From: Ampelocalamus luodianensis
Taxonomy: Eukaryota; Streptophyta; Magnoliopsida; Poales; Poaceae
Reading direction: 5' to 3'
Assembly: GCA_036346255.1 (NCBI GenBank)
Contig: CM070633.1
Coordinates: 35,246,192-35,310,191, forward strand
DNA length: 64,000 bases
The stretch's first letter is position 1. The number at the start of each line of letters is the position of its first letter. Position numbers and translations under genes: made by a program. Positions 43,618 to 56,275 of the stretch are shown here, in pieces. The notes beneath the pieces are model-generated. The model was not told the origin of the DNA, did no database searches, and was given only the letters and a program-made list of their open reading frames with translations.

Positions 43618-45270
43618 GCCATGTTAGTAATTTCTCAATTAGAGAAAAGCAGAAAATGGAAAAGGAAAAAGAGGTGGCTGGGCCCACCTGTCGGTGTGAA
43701 GGAGGAGATAACGTTGGAGATTTCGCTCCAGTCTCATCCACTCACGCACGATGAGGGTTTCCCTTGTTTTGTAGTACTTCTGCGGGATGGGCATGAGACC
43801 TAGGCGGCGGCGGCTCTGGAGGCACAAGCGGCCCGTGCGCCTCGCATGGTAGCCATTCACAGCAGCCGGGTTGTTTTCCCCTCATCTTCCTCCTCTTCAA
43901 AAGAGACATCTCCTCCTCCTTTTCTGTACCCGAAATAAAAATTACAGTTAGTTTCCCCTATTTCGGTTCTTCTTCTTCCTTAGTTTGGATTCGATTTTTG
44001 GGGCTTTTGAGAGCCGCTGATCTGCCGTGGTTCAACCCGACGCTGTTAGCAGTGAGGATCAACTTCTCCTCCGTTCGCATCCTTGTTCCTCTCTTGCATT
44101 CTGTCCTCTGTTGAGTTTGCGGTGAGGGGATTTGATTTGTGCCATTTGGAGGCGGAAACCGTTCGTCCTTGGATTGATCTTTGTGTGGGAAGAAGGTTTT
44201 CGGTTTTGGTGCTTTGTGAGGGCATTTGGCTGGTGCTGCTCGGTTGTTCTTGTACGGCATATCCCCTATACCTCGGCTTCGTCTTTCGGTGTGTCCCGGA
44301 TTGCGAAGATTGGTATTGTATCTCTGTCAACCTTGTCTGGTATTCACGACACAACAAGGCAATTGATTTTCTGAGACAGTGCTATTTGGCGTGCCTTGCC
44401 CGGTTTTTCTCGGTGGCTTTGATTGCCATTGGCTTTGTGAGTATTACAGTATTCCATTTTGATTATCTCTTTGCATATGTGATGTGCTAGTGAAAATATC
44501 AAACTGTGATTGGTTTTGTCTGTGACTAGCACCAGAAGATATTGTTTGGTGTTTGTGGGCTCGGTTAACTGCTCAATGATGATCCTTGTCAAATTTCTGA
44601 AATTGAATTGCTAACTAAAATCAGACTTGAGCCAAATTGGATTGCTTACTGTTGTCAGTTTTATCTAGCAGCTTTGATACTCTTTGTAGTTTAGATATAA
44701 CCGAAAAGAGCTTAATCATTTTATTCTGTAATCTTACTAATTCAGTGTGAACTATTTACACTGTATTATTTTGTTTGCTGAAAGCTCCAGTGCTGAATCT
44801 GTGAACTTTTGCACTGTGATATTCTGTTTGCAGAAAAGTGTATGTGTTGATATTGTGATTCCATTCACATTGTTAAACAAATGATTCTCTATTATCTGAA
44901 ATTATAATTGTTGCTTTGAGATAAATCTTGATATATAAGTAAAGCATTAGTTTGAGCTCAAAATCTGATTTGTAGTTGTCATATTTAATTAGTGAAGAAT
45001 ATTGACATAAGTGTTGTGAATGCCAAGATTATATATTGTGCAACTCGATATCTGATAGCAATAAACAAACAATTAAATATGAGCATTATGTTGATTTTAA
45101 TTGTCTACATGTTCTATGTTTTGAGCATATTATCCTGGTTAAATGACATGGAGGATTTATATGTTTATATGTTAATTTTATTATTTAAATACCGCTGGAA
45201 ATATGTTTTAATTATGATTAATACTACTGGAATTAATTCTGAATATTTGCTAAAACCGCTACTTTTACAA
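43618..45270. repeat. Copy 2 of the 1.67 kb dispersed repeat
   Basis: Same order of landmarks as 8485-10156: ATTTCTCAATTAGAGAAAAG, GCCCACnTGTC, CTCGGCTTCGTCTTTCGGTG, GGTATTGTATCTC, GAGCTCAAAATCTG, TTAAATGACATG..GATTTA, and GCTAAAACCGCT at the end. The sequences are clearly diverged. No flanking direct repeat was found here, so this copy could be the older or source locus. It also resembles a gene's promoter, leader and first intron, but no downstream coding exon is recognised. Confidence 0.6.
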
Positions 45271-45864
45271 TAGTACGGTCTATATATTTTGACATTCATG
45301 CATTTTGTCAGTACTCGTTTATCTTTACTTGCCTCTTCCCATCTGTCTCATTGCCTTCTTGCTTATTTGATGTAGTCAATAAGTATAACATTAACTGTGA
45401 AATTCAAATTATTGTATATTAATATGATTATTCGAACCTGGTCATCAACCAGGCTAGGTAAAGTTTGAATACATAGGCTACACCTACCGATCGTTGGAAG
45501 ATGACCATAAATTCGTGCATTAGATATACTAAACTACACTGCAAATTGGATATGATATAATGTCCGTTGTGTATCTTGATCATGTACTTTGTCTTATGTA
45601 TTAGACGCACGCATGGATATATATTTCACGAGAAATGCTTCGCGTATGATGAATGCACCGCCCGCCCACGCCTTCGCCCGTCCGCCTCCTAGCACCCTCC
45701 TCCTCCAACTTCGGTCGCCCGCATGTGCCTTCGCCGCGCTGGCCCTGGCCACCCGCCCGCGCCGCCCCCAAGCGCCCTCCTCCTCCAACTCCGGCCACTC
45801 TCCTTTGACTGCTACAAAATTTGTAACCTAAATCTGTCTATTCCCCATCTTGCCCTCACCAGAT
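45271..45864. other. No gene recognised (45271-45864); ~90 bp duplication
   Basis: A CCTCCTCCTCCAACTnCGG context occurs near 45700 and again near 45780 with similar flanks, a short tandem duplication in GC-rich sequence. Confidence 0.45.
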
Positions 45865-46698
45865 CTAGTCTCCCGACGTCGTTGTGGACGCGTAGTGGTC
45901 CTCCTCATCCTCCCATCCGCCACAATGCACCTCCTCCCTTTCATCCTCCTCACCGCTGTCTACCTCGTCCTCCTCTTTGAGGCAGTGGCAGTGGTGGTGG
46001 AGGTAGCTCTGGGCCTTTTCCTCCTCCTCGAGCTCGTGGAGGCGATTAGCCTCCTCCAGGTCAGCCTTGCGCCGATCAAAGAACTCAGAGTCCAGCGGCG
46101 ACGGCGGGTAGACGTTCTTCCAGTCCCGCGCGGACGATGAGGATGACGTCCCCACCACTGGCTTCCAGAACAACGACTCTATCGGGCTCACCACGCTGGA
46201 GTCGGACAGGATGTGCGACACCTTGAGGTGCCACACTCGCAAAGCCCTCACCGAAGCGAGCTGCTGCGACGGTGGTGATGGCTGGTGGTGCTGAGGGAGT
46301 GGTGTGGGGGGGGCGGAGGGAGGAGGACGTTGTGGTGGAGGGGGCGGGCGGCGTGGGCGCGAGCGCGGGTGGCACAACAATGGTGAGGAGGACGGGGGTG
46401 GTGTGGTGGGAGACGGCGAGTCGGCGAGGGAGGGGTGGCCTTGGCGGCGTAAGAGCGATAGCGCTGGCGGAACAACCTCGGGCAAGCGGTGGCTGCCCGG
46501 TCTCTGGTGAACCCCGCTAGCCCACCGGCACCCTTGGCCAAGCCGTCGCCATGACTCCATGAGGCATGAGGCATGAGCCATGAGGGATTGGGGTTTGGCG
46601 AGCCCCTGAGCTCGTCCACTCAAATTGGCTACCTCCATCCACATCTGGAGGAGTGGGAGGTGGTGGCAGTTGATACGAGGACGTGCAAGTGGCGACAC
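45865..46698 (-). CDS. Hypothetical Pro-rich/acidic ORF (277 codons)
   Basis: I do not recognise this protein. The N-terminal half is low-complexity Pro/Ser/His-rich. The part most like real protein is KVSHILSDSSVVSPIESLFW, then SSARDWKNVYPPSPLDSEFF and a charged helix-like segment (RRKADLEEANRLHELEEEEK), followed by an acidic DEVDSGEEDEREE tail. A Met start at 46698 is assumed. GC content is far above the flanks, and an overlapping opposite-strand ORF exists, so it may be a captured gene fragment in a transposon or not coding at all. No splice evidence was established. Confidence 0.3.
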   Translation of the reverse strand: MSPLARPRINCHHLPLLQMWMEVANLSGRAQGLAKPQSLMAHASCLMESWRRLGQGCRWASGVHQRPGSHRLPEVVPPALSLLRRQGHPSLADSPSPTTPPPSSSPLLCHPRSRPRRPPPPPQRPPPSAPPTPLPQHHQPSPPSQQLASVRALRVWHLKVSHILSDSSVVSPIESLFWKPVVGTSSSSSARDWKNVYPPSPLDSEFFDRRKADLEEANRLHELEEEEKAQSYLHHHCHCLKEEDEVDSGEEDEREEVHCGGWEDEEDHYASTTTSGD

Positions 46699-47089
46699 AG
46701 CTGCAGCCTAGGATAAGGTACTTCTACAAGATTGATTGCCTCCCTTTGTCATTCTGTCCTGCTTGTATGGATTCTTGGTTCATCCACCTTGGAACATTTA
46801 ATTAGAATTTGATTGAATAATTGTTGTGTGGTTCAAGTTTAGTAATGCTATCCATAGTCACAATCTGAGGTCTCTTAAATCCAGTATGATGGCACTGTTG
46901 CCCTGACCTTCTACTAGACACTAGTGTAAGTGGTGATAACTATTGGCTCGATGATTTTGGATGCCTCTGTGTTCAGTCTAGTTTTATTATTTACTAGCAA
47001 AGTGGAAATGATGTTAAAGACTCATAGACTGAGGCCCCTTGTGCAATTTATTGTAAGATATAGTTGAAGGATCTAGACCCGCCATTATG
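46699..47089. other. No gene recognised (46699-47089)
   Basis: AT-rich sequence between the Pro-rich ORF and the LTR-like block; nothing supported. Confidence 0.4.
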
Positions 47090-50000
47090 TGTTAATGGAG
47101 TATTTTGGTGATTAATGATAAATGCACTTGTGAGACTAACACTCTTATTGTTATATCATGTTTAGTCTCAGCTTGGATAGAAAGCAAAAATCCAAACAGG
47201 TATGTATGCATTAATAACAAATCTATTTGTAAGACTAACAATTCTATTGATTATCTATTGCTTAGTCTCGTTTGAATATAAAGATGAAAATACAAGATGT
47301 ATGCATTCTACTTCTTCTTATTATATCTTGTTGGATTCCTTGGATCCAAAATATAGGTTAAACTCCACCAAAAAGGTTAACTTGGATATGTGCATATGTT
47401 TCTATTACACATTTGTGTATGCACACATTTAGGAGGAGTTCATTCTATATTTTGTAGTTTCATTAGTATTGATCCATATTCTCTTTCCACATATATTAAT
47501 GATCTTTACTTTGAAACATATCCTTAAATATATTTAACTTGTGTAGTTCATATATACTTATATGTAAGTATATGTATATAACTTGTGTAGTTTATATATA
47601 CTCATATTTATCTATATTCAATTATTTGAGATTGTGTTGTGGGACTAACATGTGTGCTAAGATGTTTAAAGGCTTAGTCCCAGTTTATGGATGGCAACAT
47701 GGTAATGGAAATGCATGACAATAGAGGGATCATGACTAATAGCTTGATAGCATGTTCTTATGCCATATGGATCGATTTAGGATCATGCATGCATTTGAAT
47801 TCGAGTTTTGGAAGCTCTAAGTGCTTCTGTCAGAAATCAGTTGTACCGAAGGCTAACCGGCGGTAGTACCGCATCAAGCGGTATGACCGCGCATTACTTG
47901 GCGGTATTACCGGGTTTTGATCATCACAGCCAACTGAGCGCTAATGCGGTACGACCGGCTCTTGCAGTGGTACTACTGCATTGCGATCGTTTCGATTTCT
48001 AGTTGGCGGTTGAATAAAACTAGAATCGATGCATTTTGGCTCAGAGCTCTCCTTGTTAATCGGTCGTACCGCCTCTGAGAATCGGTTGTACCACCTCTGA
48101 GAATCGGTTGTACCGATATGCGGTTGTACCGATGTTTGTATGGCGGTATGTATTTTCTAGAGAGCATGTCTTTTCGGCAAAATTGGAAACCCTGCAATCG
48201 GTAGTACCGCTCCTTCGCACGGTACGACCAGACCAAGCGGTAGTACCGCAACTTGGTTGGCGGTAGTACCGGTCCAGGATTTTCAATGGCTTGTTTAGAA
48301 GCATTTATGCAGGTATATCTTGTTAATTAATGTTAATGACATTGTGGGACTAACATTTTCCATGAGTTGGATGAATAGGTTATGTTCCAGGGTAATGAAG
48401 ACTTTGGATGGCATCATGAGTTGATCGTCATCAAGTCAAGATTCAAGAAGATGATGCATCATGTGTTGATGCATATCAAAATCTCGAAGAAGAGATAATC
48501 ATGAGTTGATCATCAAGTTAAGAGAAGAATCATCATGTGTTGATTGAGGTCAAGTAAAGGATGCATCATGAGTTGATGCATGTCAAGATGATGACCGGAC
48601 TTGAAGTGAAGATGTGCGTCATCAACCTTCAAGAATATGCTCAAGGCAAAGGTATGACTAGCTAGGGCTAAGGATGTGTTCCTAGTCTTTTACCGGTCTT
48701 GGTGTTTGGTTGGAAGACCGGATTGATAGTATAGGTTGTCGTACTATTAAGAGAGGTCTTGTCTAGTAGCTTGAGTCTCATCATGTGTTGATAATTCAAT
48801 CTCACTTGATCTAGCTCTCCGTGGCATGATGTTATTATTTGCAAATGTGTTTTGCAAATAGTCGAGACTCATGCATTTAATCCTTGTAACATGTGACTAT
48901 ACTTTGTAAATGTGTTTTGCAAATGATTGAAGTCCATGTACCTACTCCTTGTGGCATGATCTAATTTTGCAAATGTGTTTTGCAAATGGTTAAGATTCAT
49001 GTGTATTCCCTTGACATGGTCTAAGATTGCTTGTTGCTATTTCTTTGGACTTAGACCATGGTAGTGGCTCTTTTGAGTTGTGCTTTTTGATTTGATCAAA
49101 TGTGTTTGAGATCAATCAAATAGGTGGGTTGTGTAGCCCTCTGAATAAGCTTTCAATAGAGTCCAAGATCACTCAATTCCGACATCGGAGTCAAAAGTTA
49201 TGACCTTTTTACCGAGTGTTGTTTGTGCTGATTTTGAGTTGCGGTACGACCGCCATGTAAAGAGCGGCACGACCACCCAGAATGGTTGTACCGGCACTTG
49301 TGAGTGCGGTACGACCGCACCAAGTCTGTAACGACTAGTTTTTGGCTGTTTCGTCTCCCAACGGCTAGTTTTTGGTAGAGGGGTTATAAATACCCCCTTG
49401 GCCGGTTGAGAGGCAACCTTTGGCACTTCATTTCACTCTCTTGAGCTAGTGTGAGCCTCTCCTCTCTATTGTGCATGTGTTGCACCTTGTGAGCAAGGAG
49501 AGAGGTCTCTAGTTGCATGTGTTGCATCTAGAGGTGGATTTCGTATCCACTTGAACTTGTGAATTCGTTGCACGTGGTGAGAGTCAAGCAAGGGGCTTGA
49601 CTTATTACTCTTGGTGTTTGCCAACACCTAGACGGCGTGGAGGCGTCGTGGTCCGGTGATATTCTCAAGTGAAGCTTGTGAGAAGGCCCGGTGTTTGTGA
49701 GTGGCTTGGTGCTCGCCATCTCCAGAGTGGAGTAATAGCAACCCTAGTGGAGCGAGGTGTTGATACATCGGAGGAAGGCTTAATTCGTGAAGCCGACCCA
49801 ATTGGTTTGAGTTTCCCTCAACGTGGATTAGGGGAGACCGGCAAGTCTCCGATCATCACGGTAAAACATCGCCGTGTCTTTTGTGGTTTGCATTCTATAG
49901 CTTTACATATTGCAATTTATATTCGTTGTATTAAATTGCTTATTCATTGTGTATGAATGCGTGCCATGCTATATGCCATATTCATTGCTTAGATTGAATT

Positions 50001-50197
50001 GCTTACAAGTCTATGCTTGATTGATTATTATCAATAGACTTGTATTGTTGGTGCACTTAGTTGAACCTAGTTGATTTAGGCTTTAATTGTGCAAAACCGA
50101 ATTGTTATAAGCTTCCGCTTTAGAAATCGGTTTTAGCGCATAAAAGTTTTAAAACGCCTATTCACCCCCACCTCTAGTCGGCCTCCTCGATCTTACA
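47090..50197 (+). repeat. Probable solo LTR (about 3.1 kb), palindrome-rich
   Basis: It begins TGTTAATGGAGTATTTTGG and ends with CGCCTATTCACCCCC..CCTCTAGTCGG..CTTACA, wording common at the 3' ends of grass LTRs. No internal genes or second LTR flank it. Internal features are an 88 bp duplication around GAGACTAACA (47126, 47214), repeats of CATCATGnGTTGAT (48410-48590), three ~65 bp units with AAATGTGTTTTGCAAATG (48845-48985), and clusters of GCGGTAnnACCGC dyads. Flanking 5-mers (TTATG, ATAGC) do not match, so the boundaries are tentative. Confidence 0.5.
47838..48280. repeat. Cluster of CGGTA-N-TACCG hyphenated palindromes
   Basis: GCGGTAGTACCGC and variants (GCGGTACGACCGG, GCGGTATTACCGG, CGGTTGTACCG) occur a dozen or so times. 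A second, smaller cluster is at 49240-49322. Each is a 5-6 bp inverted repeat around one to three bases. Confidence 0.85.
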
Positions 50198-51791
50198 ATA
50201 GCATGAGTTGGAAGACCAATTTTAGAAAATGTCATGTTTTCTTTTTGTGGGATATGGTCAATGATTGATGCACCATTTTTAATGTATCGCTTTAGCACTA
50301 TTCCTATTTCCTACCCTTTGATTTTACAATAGTGATACACCACTTTAGCTATTTTGCTTCAAAACTGATCCTAACCGATTGTTGGCCGATGATGATTAGT
50401 TGGCAAAATCTTCATAATTCTCATGCACCAATATGGTGAACTTTTGTTCAACTATTTACAGATTTTGTGATGTCCACCCATGGTGAATCCAATGCTTTAA
50501 TTTTTCACGAAATGAAATATTGGTTGATATTTCAGTTTAGAACTAGATCAACGCAAACCTTGTATGCCTTAATTACATTGTCTCGAGAGTATAGAATTGA
50601 ATTTAGGCTTTAGCTTGTGTATACTGAGACTTGTTGGATCAATGCTTTGGTGGTCGATTCTTGCTAATCAAATCGAGGTATATTACCTGATATAGTTTTA
50701 CTTCTAGAACAATCGAAGAAGGTAGCTTTACTCACAATACATAGTTTTCATTGGGGCAAGCCACGGAGGACGCAGACCACCATCCACCAAGGTCCGAGGC
50801 GCAGGCCATCACACACTTATAGCCTCGTCAGTGAGCCAGCGAGGTATGCTGGCGTCAGGAGCCTTGAGCATTGTTTTGAATTTTGATTTCCTAGAGTACA
50901 ATTTTAGTAAATTTTGATTTCTTGTAGGAATTCTATAAGAAAATGAAATCAATCTGGACTTATTTTAGAACCACAACAGAGATCTTGACAATTTGACAAT
51001 GTCTAGTTGTATCGGTTAGATCTTAATAATTTGAACGCATTTGACATCATTAGTTATATTGACTATTGAATCACATTGTGTCTCGGTATTTTTACGATAC
51101 AAGTTCGCCTCGGTATTTTGAATTCTGGTTCATGCTGGCGATGAGCGTGACGCGGAGGAGTGGAGGTAGTCGGCGTGGGCGAGAGGTCGACAAGTGGATG
51201 AGAGGAGTGAGTGGATGAGAAGCTAAGAGAGCAATGGGGATAAGAGTGTACGATTTTTCTTCCGTGTCGGACGTCTGTGTGTAGCGTTATCCTAAATATT
51301 ATTCTCACGAACTAGAGTAACGAGTGAACACTATCGTTGTTATGCTGTAGCGGTTGTCGTCACGGGCTACACTTGTCTTTCTTAGTTGGGTGTGTTTGGT
51401 TGAGGGGATTTTTAAAAGAAAATTTTGGGATTTCAGTTCACATTTCAAGGTAAGTCCCAAAAACTAGCCCAAAGACCGGAGGGACGCATAGTCCTTATAA
51501 GTTCTTTCTTGAATATATTAGCTAGAGCACACGCTTTACACTTAAAAGAAAAGATTATTCTGTGCTCTGATCATTGATCAACGAACACGTGTTTGGCACA
51601 ATCAATGTTTGTATGAAATTAATTTTGTAACACCCATTGACAAATATAGGCCATAAACTCAGTATTTATCATGTTTCTATATGGAGGTGAGGTTAACTAG
51701 TACTCACTTGTAAATTATTAGACGATGTTGTATGATAACATAACAAAATTTCATTATTAGTGCAACCCAAAGAACAAATAATAGAAGCCCA
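50198..51791. other. No gene recognised (50198-51791)
   Basis: AT-rich; short ORFs only. A segment from 51389 (GTGTGTTTGGTTGAGGGGATT) resembles the end of a MITE, but no partner end was found. Confidence 0.4.
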
Positions 51792-51799
51792 CCATAAAC

Positions 51800-52377
51800 T
51801 AGGGATGAAAAAAGGACACGAATTATCTGTATTATTTGACCACTATATTCGATAGGATGCGAATATGGTATAGATTTTCCCATCCGATTACCAATTTCTC
51901 TCATATTCGTATTCGTATTTGAATTTGAATTCGCATAAAATTTACGGATGCAAATATGATATGAATTTTCCCTATCCAAATTGTTGTTTTATCCGAGCTA
52001 TTTGTATTCGTATTTGTATTCGAATTCGATGAAGCAATATAACTATTTTTGTTGTAGTATGCCAAATTATTTGCTCCGAGTTTTCTAATTCAATGTGAAT
52101 TCATGTTCCTTTAGGTGAAGAAAATATATTGGAATGATTTTAAGTATGATGAGCGAGGATAAAACGTCACTAATATCTTCACAATGCATAAGTTATGAGG
52201 ATATCCAGATCCGACCGAATTGAGTAGGTATTCAATTCAAATTTGTTTTCGTTATGGCATTCGATTCGGATTCGTATTCGAGCATATTCGAATTTGAATT
52301 CATATTTGTTTAAAAATTTTGAATATGAATATGAGTTCACCACTATTCGATTAGTTTTCGATCCGTTTTCACCCTTA
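51800..52377. mobile_element. hAT-type MITE (578 bp) with perfect 8 bp TSD
   Basis: CCATAAAC is duplicated exactly at 51792-51799 and 52378-52385. Ends TAGGGATGAAAAAAGGA and, reversed, TAAGGGTGAAAACGGA are imperfect TIRs. The interior is rich in ATTCG(T/A)ATTCG-like repeats. Related in style to the composite element at 34657. Confidence 0.85.
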
Positions 52378-52385
52378 CCATAAAC

Positions 52386-53060
52386 CATTCTCGACTACGA
52401 GTAAGAGATTGGTTTATCTTCCTATATATATACGGTTGACACTCAGCTAGCATTAGACTGTGTCATCCAGTCATAGATCAAACCATGGTCAGGGCAAGTA
52501 AGGAATGGAAGTTTCAATTTCGCTATGAATTTCTTATTGTTCAGATCATCCAATTCCGATCTAACATTTCGGAAGGGGTGACATTTTGGTTGCATTTCAT
52601 TTCCATAAACTATATATAAATAAGAAAGGAAAAAACTTTCGACTGATTGACAATGGATCGACTGTTTGGTTGAGTAGGTCATGGAGTACATTGTGGCCGG
52701 ATATGACAAAAGTCACCTTTTGATGAAAGAGACCCTTGGAGGAAATCAAGGCGCTGTTTCTGCGTGGCACCGCTACACGACAACATCATGTGGTTTTAAG
52801 CATCACAATACACTCCAATACTCCAGTACATAGAATTATTAAGCTAGCTTGCAATTCAGGGCCTATTTGTTTCGGTTGTGCTTTTCTGAAAAGCGACTTT
52901 CGGCTGTGCTGCAGGGCTTTCTGGCTGTGGGTTGAACGGTTAGGCTTTTCTGATTTAGTGTTTGGTTGTCTGACTTTTAGATAGGCTGACTGCAGCTTTC
53001 GAGATGTGAAATGTCTGAAATGCCCCTAAGGACACTGATGGCTTGTTTGATGTTGTTTAA
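52386..53060. other. Unassigned; possible transposon end near 52858
   Basis: CAGGGCCTATTTGTTTCGG at about 52857 resembles the outer end of grass hAT-type or similar elements, followed by hairpin-like CTTTTCTGAAAAGCG. No matching right end was located. Confidence 0.35.
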
Positions 53061-53400
53061 TGCAATTAACAACATTTAATGATATTTAACAATATTTAAC
53101 AATATTTAATGAAATTTAACGACATTTGACAATATTTAACAACATTAAATGATAATTAACAACATTTAACGATAATTAACGATATTTAATGATATTTAAC
53201 AACATTTTACAATATTTAACAACATTTGATGATATTTAATGATATTTACGACATTTAACGATATTTAACAACATTTAATGATAATTGACGATATTTAACG
53301 ATATTTAACGACATTTAACGATATTTAACAACATTTAATGACATTTAACAACAATTGACGTCTATTAACGACGACTAACGCAATTGACGAGGCATTGACA
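53061..53400 (+). repeat. Decamer satellite (AAYRAYATTT)~33
   Basis: About 33 consecutive 10 bp units of the form AAYRAYATTT (AACAACATTT, AATGATATTT, AACGATATTT, AACAATATTT) run in register, with one base lost near 53250. It decays to CAATTGACGA-type units at the right edge. Confidence 0.95.
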
Positions 53401-54394
53401 ATAAGAGGAACATGCATTAATGGATATAATTACAATAAGGGTAACCACACAAATTTTTATAGATGTTGAGGCATCCAAAGTTACTTCATAATCATTGTAA
53501 ACTATTTCTGAGCAAGTTTCATTGATCCTCTAGATATCAAGTATACCTTACCAACCTCAATTAAGTCATAAAACTGATCAAGCACCGAATTGAAGCATGT
53601 TGCACGAATTTCTCCACCATGTGAATCAAGAATTAGTGTATTTAATGAAAATTATTACAATAAATAATTATTACAACAAATAATTATTACAAACAGTTCA
53701 TGCCCTCTCCACTTTTTCCCGGGCTTGGGACCGGCATTGGCAGTGTTAGGCACCCCTACCCTCACACGTGCCCCCAAGTGTATAATTAGAAACTACAACT
53801 ATTTTTAAGAGATAGAAATTAACTATGTGAATCAAGGATTATCGTAATGGTATGAGCATTCGACTATGACTGAGATAATTTCAATGGACATGTTGATGCG
53901 TAACAAAGAGAAACAAAGGTGCTCAATTTTCAGAGTTAAGTGCTAGCCATAGATAAGTTACTGCAAAACTACAAGCCACACATCATAGATTCTGTAAAAA
54001 TGAACTAAACAATATCCAAAGCCTAGAAAATCCCTAGTCATCATCATCACCAGCATCTCGATTCAACTAAATCATAATTGAACTCATCACATTCATATAT
54101 CTAGTAACAATAGAGTAATGCATGATAAAGAACAGAAGTAATGCCAATGTTATGTAGATATTAATTGAACTCAAGAAGTATACAACACAATGCTAGTCTT
54201 AAATCACAAGATAGTGATCAACCTGCACAAGATTGTACATAATATAATTACTGACAACTAATAGACTGAGCAATGCAGACATTTTCCCAAGTTAAACATT
54301 TTCAAATTAGAATTGAGATTAACACATGACATGATAAGCAAAATGAGAATCAACATACGACAGAACCAATTGTAGATTGCATGGATGAACAAGT
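53401..54394. other. No gene recognised (53401-54394)
   Basis: AT-rich. A threefold ATAATTATTACAA repeat lies at about 53646-53690. A short GC-rich segment (53700-53780) is unassigned. Confidence 0.4.
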
Positions 54395-54575
54395 TGTCAT
54401 GCATGCCCTAGCAAGAGATCACAACATAGAACAGATCATTGTTTGGCCAAGCACTAGCTCCATCTTATGACATGATTTCATACCATGCATGTCCATCAAA
54501 ATACAGAATAGATCATTGTCATGCATGCCCTAGCAATTGGTCCATTGACATGAATCATTGTCATGCATGCCCAAG
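54395..54575 (+). repeat. Short tandem repeat with CATGCATGCCC motif
   Basis: TCATGCATGCCC plus ATCATTG-like flanks recur about four times at 40-50 base spacing, with variants. Confidence 0.7.
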
Positions 54576-56275
54576 ATCACAACAAATAGGTGAACAAAGC
54601 ATGGAAGAATGCAATTCATCAACAAACATGCACATTTTCACACTGAATTATCCATTGCAACACAAAGATGTAATGCATTTTATCACATGAACACCAAGCC
54701 AACAATTTCATTGCTGCAAGGGTACTGCCGTGCATGGAGGATGGAGCCGGAGGAGGAGGTCTGATGAACCCGAAGGTCCGATTGTTGGCCCGATTTTTCG
54801 ATGAGAATGATAAGTTCGGTAGGCGTCGCTCAACTCTCACGATCCTGGCTACGAACACGCAAGGCTCAAAACCACGCAATCGCTGAACTGCTCGACAAGT
54901 CGTTATCAACTGTGCACGAATACCCGGTTGACCTGATCACGAAGATCGATTCCTACATACACCGAAGAAGCACGCAAGAACAAGGTAAATAAGCAATCTG
55001 AAATTGCAACTAGAAAGTGAATGTATTGATAGGTGGGGTTCCGAAGAACAATGTCGCTGTTGATCTCGCCGACCAAGAGAACAAAGTATAAAGTAGCAAA
55101 GCTAAACTTTAATCAACAAAACCCGCCGAACAAAAGGGGCGGCAGCCATTATCTATAGGAGGAAGAGGGAGGGGGTGGTGGTACTGTTCACACATGAATA
55201 GTGCTATATGAACAGTACCCCAAAACCCTAGGGGGCAGCTATATGGGCCAATGTGGCCAAATCAGCCCATTCGTTACATAACCTATGGGCCACCAATTGG
55301 TGACGCAGCACCATAGCATGTAAACGTAGCCCGACACGTATGAGTAGAAGCAGTAGATGTAGCCCGGCAAATATGTGTAGAGGCAGCTCGGTCCAACTGG
55401 AAAATATGGCAATGCAGTCGCCGAAAGTCCGATCGAAGATGTGGATATAGCGCAACGAGTCGAAGCAGGGGATGCAGTCGAAGCAGTGGATGCATCCTTA
55501 GAGTTGATGTACTCATCAAGGCCGGCGAGGAGGATGGAGCTGGGGGAGGGTGCCGAGGGAGGAGGAGGATGCTGGCGGGTGTGGGTGCGAAGGTTGAGGA
55601 GCGTGTGGCCGGGGGAGGGAGTCCGAGGAGGAGGGAGTCGGGGAAGGAGGCGCCGGGGAGGAGGGAGGTGGAGGAGGGCAGCGTGGAGGAGGGAGGTGGA
55701 GGAGGGCGGCGACGGCGGTGGTGGGAGAGGAGGAGGACTGAGGGCGGAGGAGTCGGGGGAGCTTAGCGGGGGTGGGGCGCCGCGCGCGGGGAAGAAGGGG
55801 GCCGGCGTCGGGGGACGAGGAGGGCGGCCGCTCGGGGGGAGAAGGAGGGGGAGGGCGAGTCGGAGGAGCTGAGGCGGAGGCGCCCAGATATGGGTAGATG
55901 GCGCTGTGCCGGTGAAAGGAGGAGGGGCTATGGGGACCCCGGTAATTATCTCCATAAGACCGAGATTAGACAAGGTCTTAGGGACATAATTACGGGTCTC
56001 CGTTAAATGAATTCCAATTTAACTCTATCCAAGTGAGAGGCTTAGCCGAATACTAGAGCCTCGACGATCATGCGCGCTGCTCCTTTGCGAGCGCTACATG
56101 ATTGTCGATTCTCTTTCGATTCGAAGCACTACACTTAGTGAGTTAAATGGGGATCCATTAACAATGAGTATGACATATATTGGCTCCCAAGATCAACGAC
56201 CAATATACTCATACCCTCATCCAACGTTGGTTACATCCATACAACACATACAACAAGAGATAAAAAGACATCTTG
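54576..56275. other. Unassigned; GC-rich low-complexity block 55430-55900
   Basis: The GGAGG-rich block gives long overlapping ORFs on both strands (Pro/Ser-rich on -, Gly/Arg-rich on +), typical of LTR or leader DNA. The segment 55180-55225 with two ACTGTTCA/TGAACAGT motifs forms a hairpin and resembles LTR-proximal sequence of grass retrotransposons. No gene is supported; it may be a further degenerate LTR element inserted beside the 56276 LTR. Confidence 0.4.

Noticed and set aside
46272..46520. Gly/Arg-rich forward ORFs
   Set aside because: Antisense to the Pro-rich part of the 45865-46698 ORF and purely compositional.
47838..48300. CRISPR-like or regularly spaced repeats
   Set aside because: The palindromes are irregularly spaced, variable and embedded in a plant LTR-like block with no unique equal-length spacers.
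55239..55973. Long Pro/Ser-rich ORF (-) with overlapping Gly-rich ORF (+)
   Set aside because: Both strands are open because of a GGAGG-rich low-complexity tract. No recognisable protein segment.
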